Shown: positions 53,324 through 62,581, counted from the first letter of the stretch. The stretch is DNA of 64,000 bases from Dokdonella_A sp964582225 (GCA_964582225.1 CAZORA010000008.1:1-64000), one strand, 5' to 3'. Translations and numbers: made by a program. Notes: a model not told the origin generated them from the sequence alone.

Positions 53324-54067
53324 TCAGGCCCGCGCGAGGTAGTCGTAGACGACCTCACCGTAAGGCAGCAGAAGGTCGGCCTTGAAGTGGGTCGCGTCGA
53401 CCACCTCGAGCACCGGTAGATCGGCCACCGGCGCCAGCGCATGGGCGAACAGTTCTAGCGCCCCTGGGCCGGTCCAGGCGCCCTTGAACTGCTTGCACTG
53501 CATGGCGTAGCGCACCAGCTCGCAAACACGCGGGCTGCCGTCGACGTGCGGCAGAATCTTCAACAGGAAGGCTGGCGCCTGCATGCCGGCGATGGCGCGC
53601 TCGCGATCCAGGGTCGCGTATTTGTAGCCCATGGTGCCGACCGCAACCGGCAGATCGGAATATTTCAGGGTGCCGACCAGGGTATCGCGATGCACGCGCA
53701 GCTCGGGACGACCGAGCTTCTTCGGAAAACCCCAGAGCTCGCGGCCGCCGGCCGTCGGCGGGTGGTCGTCCAGAAACATCATGCGCACATAGCCGCCGGC
53801 CTCGCCGCGGAACCGGACCGGAATCACCTGACCCGACTCGGTATAGTCGCCGAAGCCGGTGGAGTCCGGCATGCGGATGAACTCGTACTTGACCAGAGGC
53901 TCGCCGACCTCGAGCGGCGCCGGCACCACGCGCGCGAGCGCCGCCGGATCGGTGCGGTAGGTGATGACCAGATATTCGCGATCGACGAAGAGATAGGGGC
54001 CCGGCGGATAGGCCGGATTGTCGATCGGCATCGCAAAAGCGCGCTGGCGGACTTCCTGTTCGTTCAT
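53324..54067 (-). CDS. adc: Acetoacetate decarboxylase
   Basis: 247 aa, the usual length. Converts acetoacetate to acetone and CO2 by a Schiff base. The ELWGFPKKLGRPEL motif places the adjacent Lys pair at 116-117, matching the catalytic and pKa-perturbing Lys residues of the characterised enzyme. EFIRMPDSTGFGDYTESGQVIP is another conserved segment. In this genome it may act on acetoacetate from the bdhA product. No CoA-transferase is adjacent. Confidence 0.94.
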   Translation of the reverse strand: MNEQEVRQRAFAMPIDNPAYPPGPYLFVDREYLVITYRTDPAALARVVPAPLEVGEPLVKYEFIRMPDSTGFGDYTESGQVIPVRFRGEAGGYVRMMFLDDHPPTAGGRELWGFPKKLGRPELRVHRDTLVGTLKYSDLPVAVGTMGYKYATLDRERAIAGMQAPAFLLKILPHVDGSPRVCELVRYAMQCKQFKGAWTGPGALELFAHALAPVADLPVLEVVDATHFKADLLLPYGEVVYDYLARA

Positions 54068-54200
54068 GGGGACCTCGAGCGGGGGACCGCTTCGGCGCGA
54101 TCGGCGAACCGAAGCGAAAGGGGCATGGTAGACCGTTGCTCGCGCTCAAGCTGAACGCCGGCAGCCAGCCGCTGGCTGGAACGACGTTGGTTCCCCAGCG

Positions 54201-54232
54201 CTCCGGAGGGCTGCTACGCTGCCCTCCGGGAG
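54201..54232 (+). promoter_or_regulatory. Hairpin in the leader of the DUF2782 gene
   Basis: CTCCGGAGGGC pairs with GCCCTCCGGGAG (11 bp, one bulge), ending two bases before the TGGAGG ribosome site. It may affect translation or be a leftover terminator; no T-tract follows. Confidence 0.35.
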
Positions 54233-54245
54233 TCTGGAGGTCATC

Positions 54246-54716
54246 ATGAAAGCTATCGCTCGCCTGCTGTTCACCCTGTTGCCCGCGTGCGCGCTCGCCT
54301 GGGCGCCGCCGAGCTTCGCGCAGCAACCACCCCCCAGCGAGGTGCCGCCGCCGCCGGGGCTCGACGAACCGGGTGTAGCCACCCCGCCCGCAGCCGCGCA
54401 GCCGCAGCGCGAGCAGAGCACGCCGCGCGAGGACGACCCGCTAGCACCGCTGCCCAAGCCCGACTCGCGCCTCGCGCGCGACAAGGCGAGTCGCGACGCC
54501 GCGCGCGCTGCGGCGAGCGAGATGACCCGCCGCGCGCAGGGCGAGGACACGATCGAGGAATACCGCCAGAACGGTCGCATCTGGATGATCAAGATCCGCC
54601 ACCCCAGCGGCCCGGTGCAGACCTTCTATGCCGACGACGGCAGCGGCCGCCTGCAGCGCGATCCGCGCGAAGGTCCGGTGTCGCCGGTGTACTTCACGCT
54701 CTACGAGTGGAAGTAG
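54246..54716 (+). CDS. Exported DUF2782 domain protein
   Basis: 156 aa. Signal peptide (about 1-25, ending SFAQ), a Pro/Ala-rich low-complexity stretch (about 26-70), then the DUF2782 domain (about 95-155) with IEEYRQNGRIWMIKIRHP and GPVSPVYFTLYEWK. The function is unknown; family members sit next to polA in many gammaproteobacteria, here divergent from adc-polA. Start ATG 54246 with TGGAGG six bases upstream. Confidence 0.9.
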   Translation: MKAIARLLFTLLPACALAWAPPSFAQQPPPSEVPPPPGLDEPGVATPPAAAQPQREQSTPREDDPLAPLPKPDSRLARDKASRDAARAAASEMTRRAQGEDTIEEYRQNGRIWMIKIRHPSGPVQTFYADDGSGRLQRDPREGPVSPVYFTLYEWK

Positions 54717-54827
54717 TGCGGCGCTGAACGCGCGGGGCCGAGTCGACCGGCGGATTGGCGTCGCAAACTTCGCCGCGGATGCGGTATGACCTTCGACCTA
54801 CTTTCGGGTTATGGCCGTCGTGATGTA

Positions 54828-54841
54828 GTGTTGTATAACAC
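54828..54841. promoter_or_regulatory. Operator-like palindrome overlapping a -10 box
   Basis: GTGTT-GTAT-AACAC is a perfect inverted repeat 20 bp upstream of the ABC ATPase start, and it contains TATAAC, a good -10 box. The regulator is not in the window. Confidence 0.45.
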
Positions 54842-54861
54842 CGATCACAAAGATTGCGCAG

Positions 54862-55743
54862 ATGTTGACGATCCGCTCCCTGTCGAAGACCTACGCCAAC
54901 GGCGTGCGCGCCCTGCGCGACGTGAATCTCGATGTGCCGACCGGCATGTTCGGTCTGCTGGGCCCGAACGGCGCGGGCAAGTCGACCCTGATGCGGACCA
55001 TCGCGACCCTGCAGGAACCCGACTCCGGCAGCATCCGCCTGGGCGAGCAGGACCTGCTCGCCGACAAGACCGCCACGCGCCGCCTGCTCGGCTATCTGCC
55101 GCAGGAATTCGGGGTCTATCCAAAGGTCAGCGCCGAGGCGATGCTCGATCACTTCGCAATGCTGAAGGGCGTCGTCGCGCGCGCCGAGCGCCGCGCGCTG
55201 GTCGAGGCGCTGCTGCGCCAGGTCAACCTGTGGGAGGTGCGCAAGCGCAGGCTCGGCGGCTTTTCCGGCGGCATGCGCCAGCGCTTCGGCATCGCCCAGG
55301 CGCTGATCGGCGAGCCGCGCCTGATCATCGTCGACGAGCCGACCGCGGGCCTCGATCCGGAGGAGCGCAACCGCTTCCTGAACCTGCTGGCCGAGATCGG
55401 CGAGCGGGTGGTGGTGATCCTCTCCACCCACATCGTCGAGGACGTCACCGATCTGTGCTCGCGGATGGCGATCCTCGCCGAGGGTGAAGTGCTGCTGAGC
55501 GGCGAGCCCGCGTCCGCGGTTGCCGCGCTGGACGGGCGCGTGTGGCGGCGCGAGATTCCGAAGGCCGCGCTGGAGGACTACCGTCGGAACATGACCGTGC
55601 TGTCGACGCGCCTCGCCGGCGGGCGCACGCTGATCCACGTGCTGGCCGAGCAGCGTCCGGAGGAAGGCTTCGTCGCCATCGGCCCGGATCTCGAGGACGT
55701 CTACTTCGGCGAGCTGCGCCGCCGCGCCGCCCGCGCGGCCTGA
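54862..55743 (+). CDS. ABC transporter ATP-binding protein
   Basis: 293 aa. ABC domain (about 1-220) with Walker A LLGPNGAGKST, Q-loop YLPQEFGVYP, signature FSGGMRQRFGIAQAL, Walker B LIIVDEPTAGLDP and H-loop STHIVEDV. The C-terminal about 65 residues may contact the permease. Same operon as the permease-M1 fusion that begins 12 bp downstream, so the pair probably forms an exporter or membrane remodelling unit. Start ATG 54862, weak ribosome site. Confidence 0.93.
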   Translation: MLTIRSLSKTYANGVRALRDVNLDVPTGMFGLLGPNGAGKSTLMRTIATLQEPDSGSIRLGEQDLLADKTATRRLLGYLPQEFGVYPKVSAEAMLDHFAMLKGVVARAERRALVEALLRQVNLWEVRKRRLGGFSGGMRQRFGIAQALIGEPRLIIVDEPTAGLDPEERNRFLNLLAEIGERVVVILSTHIVEDVTDLCSRMAILAEGEVLLSGEPASAVAALDGRVWRREIPKAALEDYRRNMTVLSTRLAGGRTLIHVLAEQRPEEGFVAIGPDLEDVYFGELRRRAARAA

Positions 55744-55755
55744 GGGGCGACCGCC

Positions 55756-58700
55756 GTGTTCCGTGAAATTCTGCGCTTCGAGCTGCGCCAGCAGTTGCGC
55801 AGCCCGCTGTTCTGGCTGATCGCGCTGGCTTTCGCCGGCATCGCCTTTGCCGCCGCCGGCTCCGACTCGATCACGATCGGCGGCGGCATCGGCAACGTGC
55901 TGCGCAACGCGCCCACCGTGGTGATCGAGCAGCTGACCTTGTTCAGTCTGCTCGGCATGTTTCTGGTGACTCTGTTCGTCGCCGGGGCCGTTCTGCGCGA
56001 CTTCGATGCCGGCACCGCGGAGCTCTTCTTCAGCGCGCCAATCTCGCGCGCCGGCTATCTGGGCGGCCGCTTCGCCGCCGGCTACCTGGCGGCGCTGGCG
56101 GTCCTGCTGGCAACGGCGCTCGGCATGATGAGCGGCGTGCTGATGCCGTGGGTGGATTCCGCCCGCGTCGGCCCGACCCGCCTCGACGCCTACGCCTGGG
56201 CCTTCCTGGTGTGGATCGGACCCAACCTGTTCTTCATCTCCGCCTTCCTGTTCCTGCTGGCGAGCCTGACGCGCTCGATGCTGAAGACCTACATCGGCGT
56301 GATCGCGTTTTTCGTCCTCTGGCAGATCGGGCTGACCGCTTCGCACACCCTCGAGCACCGCGCGCTCGGCGCCCTATTGGATCCATTCGGCGCCCACGCG
56401 CTGGACCTGATCACGCAGTACTGGACTGCCGCCGACAGCAACGCGCGGCTGCCCGCACTGTCGGGCCTGCTGCTGGCCAACCGTACGCTCTGGATCGGCG
56501 TCGGCGCTGCCATGCTGACGGCGGCCTTCGCCTTCTTCCGACCCGATCGCGAAAGCTTCCGGCTCGGCCGACGCAAGCCGCGCAGGGGACCGCAGGCGGG
56601 CGCCGAACCCGATCCGCTGGCGCGTCCGAGCCTGCCGCAGGTGCAGCTCGCGAACGGCCCGCGCAGCCGCTTCGCGCAGTGGCTGCGGCTGGCCTGGTTC
56701 GACACCCGCGCCGTGGTCGGCGGGGTCGCTTTCCTGGTCATGCTGGCATTCGGGCTGATGAACCTTGGCGGCGCGCTCGCCTACGCCAATCAGTCCTTTG
56801 GCACGCCGGTGTATCCGGTCACCCACTCGATCCTCGAGCTGGTCAATGGAGCCTACAGCTGGCTGCTGGTGATCATCATCGCTTTCTACGCCGGCGAGCT
56901 GGTCTGGCGCGAACGCGAGCAGCGGGTGGCGGCGGTGCTCGACGCCCTGCCGCTGCCGGACTGGATTCCGCTGCTGTCCAAATTCACCGCCCTGCTGGCG
57001 GTGATCGTGCTGTTTCTCGCCGGCGGCAGCGCGGTGGGCGTGGGCTATCAGCTGTTCACCGGAGGGGTGGCGATCGAACCGGGGCTCTACCTCTCCGACC
57101 TCGCTCTGAATGCGCTGGGCTTCGCCCTGTTCGCGGCGCTCGCGCTGTTCTTCCAGGCAGTCGCGGGCAGCAAGTTCACGGGTTATTTTCTGATCCTGCT
57201 CTACATGGTGAGCCGTATCGCGCTCGATCAGCTGCACTTCGAGCATCACCTCTACAACTTCGGCAGCGCGCCGGATGCGCCGTATTCGGACATGAACGGC
57301 TACGGGCATTTCCTCGCCGCCCACCTCTGGTTCAGCGCCTACTGGGGCTTCGCCGCAGTTGCTCTGCTGATCGTCGCCGCGCTCTACTGGACGCGCGGCA
57401 GCGCGGCCGGGCTGCGCGAACGCAGCCGCATCGCCCGGACCCGCCTGCGCTGGCCGGCGCGCCTGGGCCTGGCCGGCGCGCTGGCAGCTTTCGCCGCCAC
57501 CGGCGTCTTTCTCTGGTACCAGACCACGGTGGTGAACCGCTATGTGCCAAGCGACGTGGGCAAACAGCGGCAGGCCGACTACGAGAAGAGCTATCGGCAG
57601 TATCAGGATCTGGCGCAGCCGAAGATCAGCGACGTGCGCGTCGAGATGGACCTGTACCCACGCGAGCGGCGCGTCGAGATCCGCGGGCACTACCGGCTGG
57701 CAAACCGCAGCGCCGAGCCGATCCGGGATCTGCACGTGCTGTTGCCGGCCGACGTCGAGCTGCAGGAGGCGCACTTCGCGCCGCACGAAGTCGTGCAGCG
57801 GGACGAGGACAACGGCTACACGATCTACCGCCTCGACGAGCCCTTGGCGCCGGGGGCGACGATGCCCTTCGACTTTCAGCTGCGCTACTGGAGCCGCGGC
57901 CTGCGCAACCGCCCGGACGATACGCGGGTGGTGGAGAACGGCAGCTTCTTCAGCAATGCCGGCTTCCCCCGGTTCGGCTACGACGCGAGTCGCGAGCTGA
58001 GCGACCGCAACGATCGCCGCAAGTACGGCCTGCCCGAGCTGCCGCGGATGCCGAAGATCGACGATGTGCCGGCACATCAGTTCAACCTACTGAGCCGCGA
58101 CGCGGACTGGGTGAACTTCGAGGCGATCCTCTCCACCGAGCCCGATCAGATCGCGATCGCGCCGGGCTATCTGCAGCGCGAATGGGTCGCCAACGGGCGG
58201 CGCTGGTTCCACTACCGCATGGACCAGCCGATCCTCAATTTCTTCTCCTTCCAGTCGGCGCGCTATGCGGTCAGCCGCGACCGCTGGAACGACGTCGCGA
58301 TCGAGGTCTACCACGACCCGAAGCACGCCTGGAACGTGGAACGGATGATCGACTCGACGAAGAAGTCGCTGGCCGAGTTCAGCAAGGCCTACGGACCCTA
58401 CCAGTTCCGCCAGCTGCGCATCGTCGAGTTCCCGGGCTACGAGTCCTTCGCCCAGAGCTTCGCCAACACCGTGCCCTACTCGGAGTCGATCGGCTTCATT
58501 GCCGACCTGCGCGACGCGGACGCCATCGATTACGTGTTCTACGTCACCGCTCACGAGGTCGCGCACCAGTGGTGGGGTCACCAGGTGGTTCCGGCGGGCG
58601 TGCAGGGCGCGACCATGCTGGCGGAAAGCTTCGCCCAGTATTCCGCGCTGATGGTGCAGGAGGCGGAGTACGGCGCGGAAAAGATGCGTCGCTTCCTGAA

Positions 58701-59340
58701 GTACGAGCTGGATCGCTATTTGCGCGGGCGCGGCGTCGAGGAGGTCGAGGAACTGCCACTGGCGCTGAACGAAAACCAGCCCTACATCCACTACCGCAAG
58801 GGTTCGGTGGTCATGTACGCGCTCAAGGACTACCTTGGTCAGGATGCGGTTGACCGCACGCTGGCGCGCTTTCGCGCTCGCCACGCATTTCAGCCGCCGC
58901 CCTGGGTCGACAGCCGCGAGTTTCTCGCCGAGCTGCGCAGAGAAGCCGGGCCGGCGCGCGAATCGCTGATCGAGGATCTGTTCGAGAAGATCACGGTGTT
59001 CGACAATCGCCTGAGCGGCGCCAGCGCGAAGAAGCGCGCGGATGGCCGCTGGGACGTCACGCTCGCGCTGCACGCGGGCAAGGTGCACGTCGACGGCGTC
59101 GGCAACGAAACCGCAGCGCGCATCGACCAGCCCATCGACATCGGCGTGTTCGCGCGCCCGGCGCAGGGCAAGGGCGAGGAGCCGCCGGTGCTGTTCCTAG
59201 CCAAACGCGAGATCGCGGACGGCGACAGCGAGCTGACCGTCACCGTGGACGCCGAACCCTGGGAAGCCGGCATCGATCCCTACAACAAGCTGATCGATCG
59301 CGTCTCCGGTGACAACCGCAAGCGGGTCACGCTGGAGTAG
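55756..59340 (+). CDS. ABC permease-M1 aminopeptidase fusion
   Basis: 1194 aa. The N-terminal half (about 1-595) has two ABC-2-like permease units with about 12 hydrophobic segments. The C-terminal half (about 620-1190) is an M1-family gluzincin domain. The zinc site is HEVAHQWWGH with a distal Glu in MLAESFAQY, one residue further than the canonical x18 spacing; the GAMEN segment is replaced by NTVPYSESIGF, so substrate preference may differ. Known as a family in Bacteroidetes and Xanthomonadales, but its transport substrate is not established. Start GTG 55756. Confidence 0.92.
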   Translation: MFREILRFELRQQLRSPLFWLIALAFAGIAFAAAGSDSITIGGGIGNVLRNAPTVVIEQLTLFSLLGMFLVTLFVAGAVLRDFDAGTAELFFSAPISRAGYLGGRFAAGYLAALAVLLATALGMMSGVLMPWVDSARVGPTRLDAYAWAFLVWIGPNLFFISAFLFLLASLTRSMLKTYIGVIAFFVLWQIGLTASHTLEHRALGALLDPFGAHALDLITQYWTAADSNARLPALSGLLLANRTLWIGVGAAMLTAAFAFFRPDRESFRLGRRKPRRGPQAGAEPDPLARPSLPQVQLANGPRSRFAQWLRLAWFDTRAVVGGVAFLVMLAFGLMNLGGALAYANQSFGTPVYPVTHSILELVNGAYSWLLVIIIAFYAGELVWREREQRVAAVLDALPLPDWIPLLSKFTALLAVIVLFLAGGSAVGVGYQLFTGGVAIEPGLYLSDLALNALGFALFAALALFFQAVAGSKFTGYFLILLYMVSRIALDQLHFEHHLYNFGSAPDAPYSDMNGYGHFLAAHLWFSAYWGFAAVALLIVAALYWTRGSAAGLRERSRIARTRLRWPARLGLAGALAAFAATGVFLWYQTTVVNRYVPSDVGKQRQADYEKSYRQYQDLAQPKISDVRVEMDLYPRERRVEIRGHYRLANRSAEPIRDLHVLLPADVELQEAHFAPHEVVQRDEDNGYTIYRLDEPLAPGATMPFDFQLRYWSRGLRNRPDDTRVVENGSFFSNAGFPRFGYDASRELSDRNDRRKYGLPELPRMPKIDDVPAHQFNLLSRDADWVNFEAILSTEPDQIAIAPGYLQREWVANGRRWFHYRMDQPILNFFSFQSARYAVSRDRWNDVAIEVYHDPKHAWNVERMIDSTKKSLAEFSKAYGPYQFRQLRIVEFPGYESFAQSFANTVPYSESIGFIADLRDADAIDYVFYVTAHEVAHQWWGHQVVPAGVQGATMLAESFAQYSALMVQEAEYGAEKMRRFLKYELDRYLRGRGVEEVEELPLALNENQPYIHYRKGSVVMYALKDYLGQDAVDRTLARFRARHAFQPPPWVDSREFLAELRREAGPARESLIEDLFEKITVFDNRLSGASAKKRADGRWDVTLALHAGKVHVDGVGNETAARIDQPIDIGVFARPAQGKGEEPPVLFLAKREIADGDSELTVTVDAEPWEAGIDPYNKLIDRVSGDNRKRVTLE

Positions 59341-59358
59341 TCGCGCTCGCGACGCGGA

Positions 59359-60054
59359 TCAGGAGCGCACGCGCCCCTGGCCCTCGTTGTCCCAGTAGCC
59401 GAACAGGCGGCGAACGATCAGCTTGTAGAGGCGCTTGCCGGTCGCCCGCCAGATGCGGGCGGGCGGTGACGGTCGCGCCAGAATCGCGCGCTGGCGCGCG
59501 CTCAGGGCCTCGGGGCAGTAGCTGCGCTTGTGCTTCAGCAGATGCCGGATGTCCTCGCGCGCGAGCAGGCGGAACAGGCGGTTTCGGCGATCGCAGGTCC
59601 AGGCGATCTGGAAGTCGACCAGCGCCGGTCGGCCGTCGGGTCGCACCAGCCAGTTGGGTTCCTTGGCCAGGTCGTTGTGCGCCACGCCGCGGCGGTGCAG
59701 TGCGGCCAGCAGGCGCAGCGCCTCACGGTAGTAGGCGCGCGCGACGGGCCTGGCCTCCTGCATCGGCAGGCCATCGATGTATCCGCGCAACAGCTCGCGC
59801 CCGTCCCAGGCGAGCAGCGCCGGCACGCCCTCGAGGCCCGCGAGGCGACCGAGCGCGCGCGCCTCGCGCGCGGCGGCACGGCGCGCGAAGGCCCGTGCCC
59901 ACCAGCGCGCGGCAGCGACGTCGCGACGCACGAACGAGCGTCCGTCGATCTCGATCCGCTCGATCCGGCCGAGCTGGTCCGCCTTGAGCAGGCGCGGCGC
60001 GGCCGCCAACGGGAGCGACTCGCCGTCAGCTCGCCGGTTTGGACGGGTCGGCAT
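59359..60054 (-). CDS. Small RIO/Kdo-kinase-like protein
   Basis: About 231 aa. Protein-kinase-like fold with the catalytic loop VAHNDLAKEPNWLV (HxD replaced by HND) near residue 140 and the metal-binding LVDFQIAW (DFQ for DFG). Basic C-terminus. Resembles LPS heptose/Kdo kinases and RIO-like kinases; the N-lobe glycine loop is not clear. The start is uncertain: ATG 60054 overlaps the oxygenase gene by 29 bases, while TTG 60009 starts just after its stop. It is the third gene of fbp-oxygenase-kinase on the minus strand. Confidence 0.8.
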   Translation of the reverse strand: MPTRPNRRADGESLPLAAAPRLLKADQLGRIERIEIDGRSFVRRDVAAARWWARAFARRAAAREARALGRLAGLEGVPALLAWDGRELLRGYIDGLPMQEARPVARAYYREALRLLAALHRRGVAHNDLAKEPNWLVRPDGRPALVDFQIAWTCDRRNRLFRLLAREDIRHLLKHKRSYCPEALSARQRAILARPSPPARIWRATGKRLYKLIVRRLFGYWDNEGQGRVRS

Positions 60055-60742
60055 ACAGCACTTCGGCGCGCTGGAACAGCACCCACGAGGTGGCGATGTA
60101 CTTGTTGCCACCTTTGGGCTGATTGCCGCGGTGGGTGTGGGTGAAGCCTGCCGGCGCGATGACCAGGGTGCCGGTGCGGGGCGTGGTCTTGAAGTTCTGG
60201 TGGAAAAACTCGGTCTCACCTTCGCGGAAGTCGTCGTTCAGATAAACCAGCCACAGCACCACGCGGTGCAGGATGTCGGGATCCGCGTGCGGCATCAGCT
60301 CGCTGTGCCAGTAGGGATAGCCACCCTCGTCGGCAAAGTAGCGCTGCAGGTTGATCGTGCCGGGACGGAACAGGCGCGTCACCAGACGCTGCAGATCGAC
60401 GTCCGGCATGGCGCAGATATCTGCGGCGCCGAGCTGGGTGCGCTCGCCGTCGCGGTTTTGGCGGTACAGCGCGGTCGGCGCCAGCGCGAGGAAGGGGTAC
60501 TTGCGGACGTAGGCCATCAGGCAGCCGAGCATCGCTTCGTTCAGCAGGTTTTCGGCCTGCTTCCACTCCGGATGGCGGCTGATGGTGATGTCCCAGCTGT
60601 CCTTCAGTTTGATATTGACGCCGCTGCCGGTCGAGCCGCGGGTCTTCTTGTCGCTGGTCTCGAAGGCCGCGATCAGCTCGCGGCAGAAACCCGGATCCAC
60701 CGCGTTCTCGTAGGCCTCGATGAAATCGACCGGAGCGCTCAC
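60026..60742 (-). CDS. 2-oxoglutarate/Fe(II)-dependent dioxygenase (prolyl-hydroxylase-like)
   Basis: 238 aa. Double-stranded beta-helix: YPYWHSELMPHADPDILHRVV provides the first His of the iron site with an acidic residue, and FTHTHRGNQPKGGNKYIATSW has the distal His and the basic residue that binds 2-oxoglutarate. FREGETEFFHQNFKTTP is the typical segment between. Hydroxylates an unknown substrate. ATG 60742 overlaps the fbp stop by four bases, so it is translationally coupled with fructose bisphosphatase, which is unusual. Confidence 0.85.
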   Translation of the reverse strand: MSAPVDFIEAYENAVDPGFCRELIAAFETSDKKTRGSTGSGVNIKLKDSWDITISRHPEWKQAENLLNEAMLGCLMAYVRKYPFLALAPTALYRQNRDGERTQLGAADICAMPDVDLQRLVTRLFRPGTINLQRYFADEGGYPYWHSELMPHADPDILHRVVLWLVYLNDDFREGETEFFHQNFKTTPRTGTLVIAPAGFTHTHRGNQPKGGNKYIATSWVLFQRAEVLYADPSKPAS

Positions 60743-61785
60743 TCTTCCGCCTCCGCCGCGTCGTGCTCCAGGTGGTAGCGGGTGACGCGCTCGACCTCGT
60801 TCTTCGAGCCCAGGAACACCGGCACGCGCTGGTGCAGCTTTTCCGGCTCGACCTCGAGAATGCGCGCACGCCCGGTGGTCGCCGCGCCGCCCGCCTGCTC
60901 GACGATGAAGGACATCGGGTTGGCCTCGTACATGAGCCGCAGCTTGCCCGGTTTGGACGGATCCTTGAGATCGCGCGGATAGATGAAGATGCCGCCGCGG
61001 GTCATGATCCGATGCACGTCGGCCACCATCGAAGCGACCCAGCGCATGTTGAAGTCGCGCTCGCGCGGGCCGGTCTTGCCGGCCAGGAGCTCTTCGATAT
61101 AGCGCTGCATCGGCGCCTCCCAGTGGCGCAGGTTCGACATGTTGATGGCGAACTCGCCGGTGTCGGCGGGAATCTGCAGGCGGCTGCCGGTCAGCAGGAA
61201 GCTGCCCTGCTCGCGGTCGAGGGTGAACTGGTAGACCCCATCACCGAGCGTCAGCACCAGCACCGTGCTCGACCCGTAGACCGTGTAGCCGGCGGCGACC
61301 TGGCGCGTGCCGGCCTGCAGGAAGGCCTGCTCGTCGGGCTCGGTCACGCCTTCCGGGCAGCGCAGCACCGAGAAGATGGTGCCTACCGAGATGTTGACGT
61401 CGATGTTCGACGAGCCGTCAAGCGGGTCGAAGACCAACAGGTATTCGCCCTTCGGATAGCGGTGCGGAATCGGGTGCGGGTCTTCCATCTCCTCGGAGGC
61501 GAGCGCGGCCAGGTGGCCGCCCCATTCGTTGGCCTGCAGCAGAATCTCGTTGGACAGCACGTCGAGCTTCTTTTGGGTTTCGCCCTGCACGTTCTCGGTG
61601 CCGGCGCTGCCGAGCGCGTTGCCGAGCGCGCCCTTGCCGACGGCGATCGCGATTCGCTTGCAGGCGCGCGCGACGACCTCGATCAACAGGCGCAGATCGG
61701 CGTTGATGCGCCCGTGATCGCGCTGCACCTCGATCAGGAAATGGGTAAGGGAAATGTGTTTATGCAAGAATGGCGGCGTGGACAT
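60739..61785 (-). CDS. fbp: Fructose-1,6-bisphosphatase class 1
   Basis: 348 aa. Gluconeogenic enzyme. Metal-binding motif LVFDPLDGSSNIDVN near residue 112, LASEEMEDPHPI before it, and RYIEELLAGKTG, NMRWVASMVADVHRIMTRGGIFIYP and FIVEQAGGAATTG further on. Start ATG 61785; an upstream in-frame ATG would add 23 non-conserved residues. First gene of the minus-strand run that includes the oxygenase and the kinase-like protein. Confidence 0.96.
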   Translation of the reverse strand: MSTPPFLHKHISLTHFLIEVQRDHGRINADLRLLIEVVARACKRIAIAVGKGALGNALGSAGTENVQGETQKKLDVLSNEILLQANEWGGHLAALASEEMEDPHPIPHRYPKGEYLLVFDPLDGSSNIDVNISVGTIFSVLRCPEGVTEPDEQAFLQAGTRQVAAGYTVYGSSTVLVLTLGDGVYQFTLDREQGSFLLTGSRLQIPADTGEFAINMSNLRHWEAPMQRYIEELLAGKTGPRERDFNMRWVASMVADVHRIMTRGGIFIYPRDLKDPSKPGKLRLMYEANPMSFIVEQAGGAATTGRARILEVEPEKLHQRVPVFLGSKNEVERVTRYHLEHDAAEAEE

Positions 61786-61924
61786 CGGACGGTCTCCACA
61801 AGGCTGTGGTCCGGCATTGTCGCGGGTTGCCCGCATGCTTGCCAGGTGTGGCAACTCGCTTCAGCGCGGGCTGCAGCAAGCATGACGGAATCCTGACAAG
61901 TCGGCACAGCTGAAGGAGGCTCCC

Positions 61925-62581
61925 ATGCAAGGTCTGCGGTTTTCCTTACCCCTGGCTCTCGCGCTGCTCTGGGCGATTCCCGCCCCCGCCGCGCCCGAGG
62001 ACATCAGCAAGGTCAACAGCTCGATTCGCGTCGAAAAGAACGCCGAGGCGGGCAATTTGTCCACCGTCAACGGCTCGGTGCGCGTCGCCGAAGGCGCGCG
62101 GATCGGCGCGGTGAGCACGGTCAACGGCTCGGTCGAGATCGGCGAGCGCGTGCAGCTGGATTCGATCGACACCGTCAACGGCGCCATCGTGCTGGCGGCA
62201 GACGCGAAGGCGGCGCGCAACGTCAGCACCGTCAACGGCTCGATCCGCCTCGAGGCTGGGGTCGAGGTGGGCGGCAGCGTCACCAACGTGAACGGGCGCA
62301 TCAGTCTGAGCGGTGCACACGTCAACGGCAACATCCGCACCGTGAGCGGCGACGTCAACATCGGCGCCGACTCGCTGGTGCGCGGCGGTTTGCTGGTCGA
62401 CCGCGAAACCGGCTGGAGGCTCGGCTTCTCGCGCAAGCCGCACATCGTGATCGGGCCCAACGCCGTGGTCGAGGGCATCCTCGAGTTTCGCCGCGAGGTG
62501 GAGCTCTACGTGAGCGACCGCGCGAAAATCAGCGAAGTGAAGGGTGCCACCGCAAACCTCTTCAGCGGCGACCAGCCCTGA
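61925..62581 (+). CDS. Exported repeat protein with VNG beta-helix rungs
   Basis: 218 aa. Signal peptide at about 1-23 (PAPAAP). Six copies of an 18-19 residue repeat centred on TVNGSI/V (near residues 30, 48, 66, 84, 103 and 122) probably form a right-handed beta-helix, with a later divergent part (VNGNIRTVSGDVNIG). The C-terminal 60 residues include GPNAVVEGILEFRREVELYVSD. Resembles bactofilin- or polymer-forming-type proteins in form. The function is unknown. Starts 139 bp from the divergent fbp gene. Confidence 0.85.
   Translation: MQGLRFSLPLALALLWAIPAPAAPEDISKVNSSIRVEKNAEAGNLSTVNGSVRVAEGARIGAVSTVNGSVEIGERVQLDSIDTVNGAIVLAADAKAARNVSTVNGSIRLEAGVEVGGSVTNVNGRISLSGAHVNGNIRTVSGDVNIGADSLVRGGLLVDRETGWRLGFSRKPHIVIGPNAVVEGILEFRREVELYVSDRAKISEVKGATANLFSGDQP

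Noticed and set aside
50477..53419. 980-codon open frame antisense to polA
   Set aside because: A GC-driven antisense frame; the polA frame carries all polymerase motifs.
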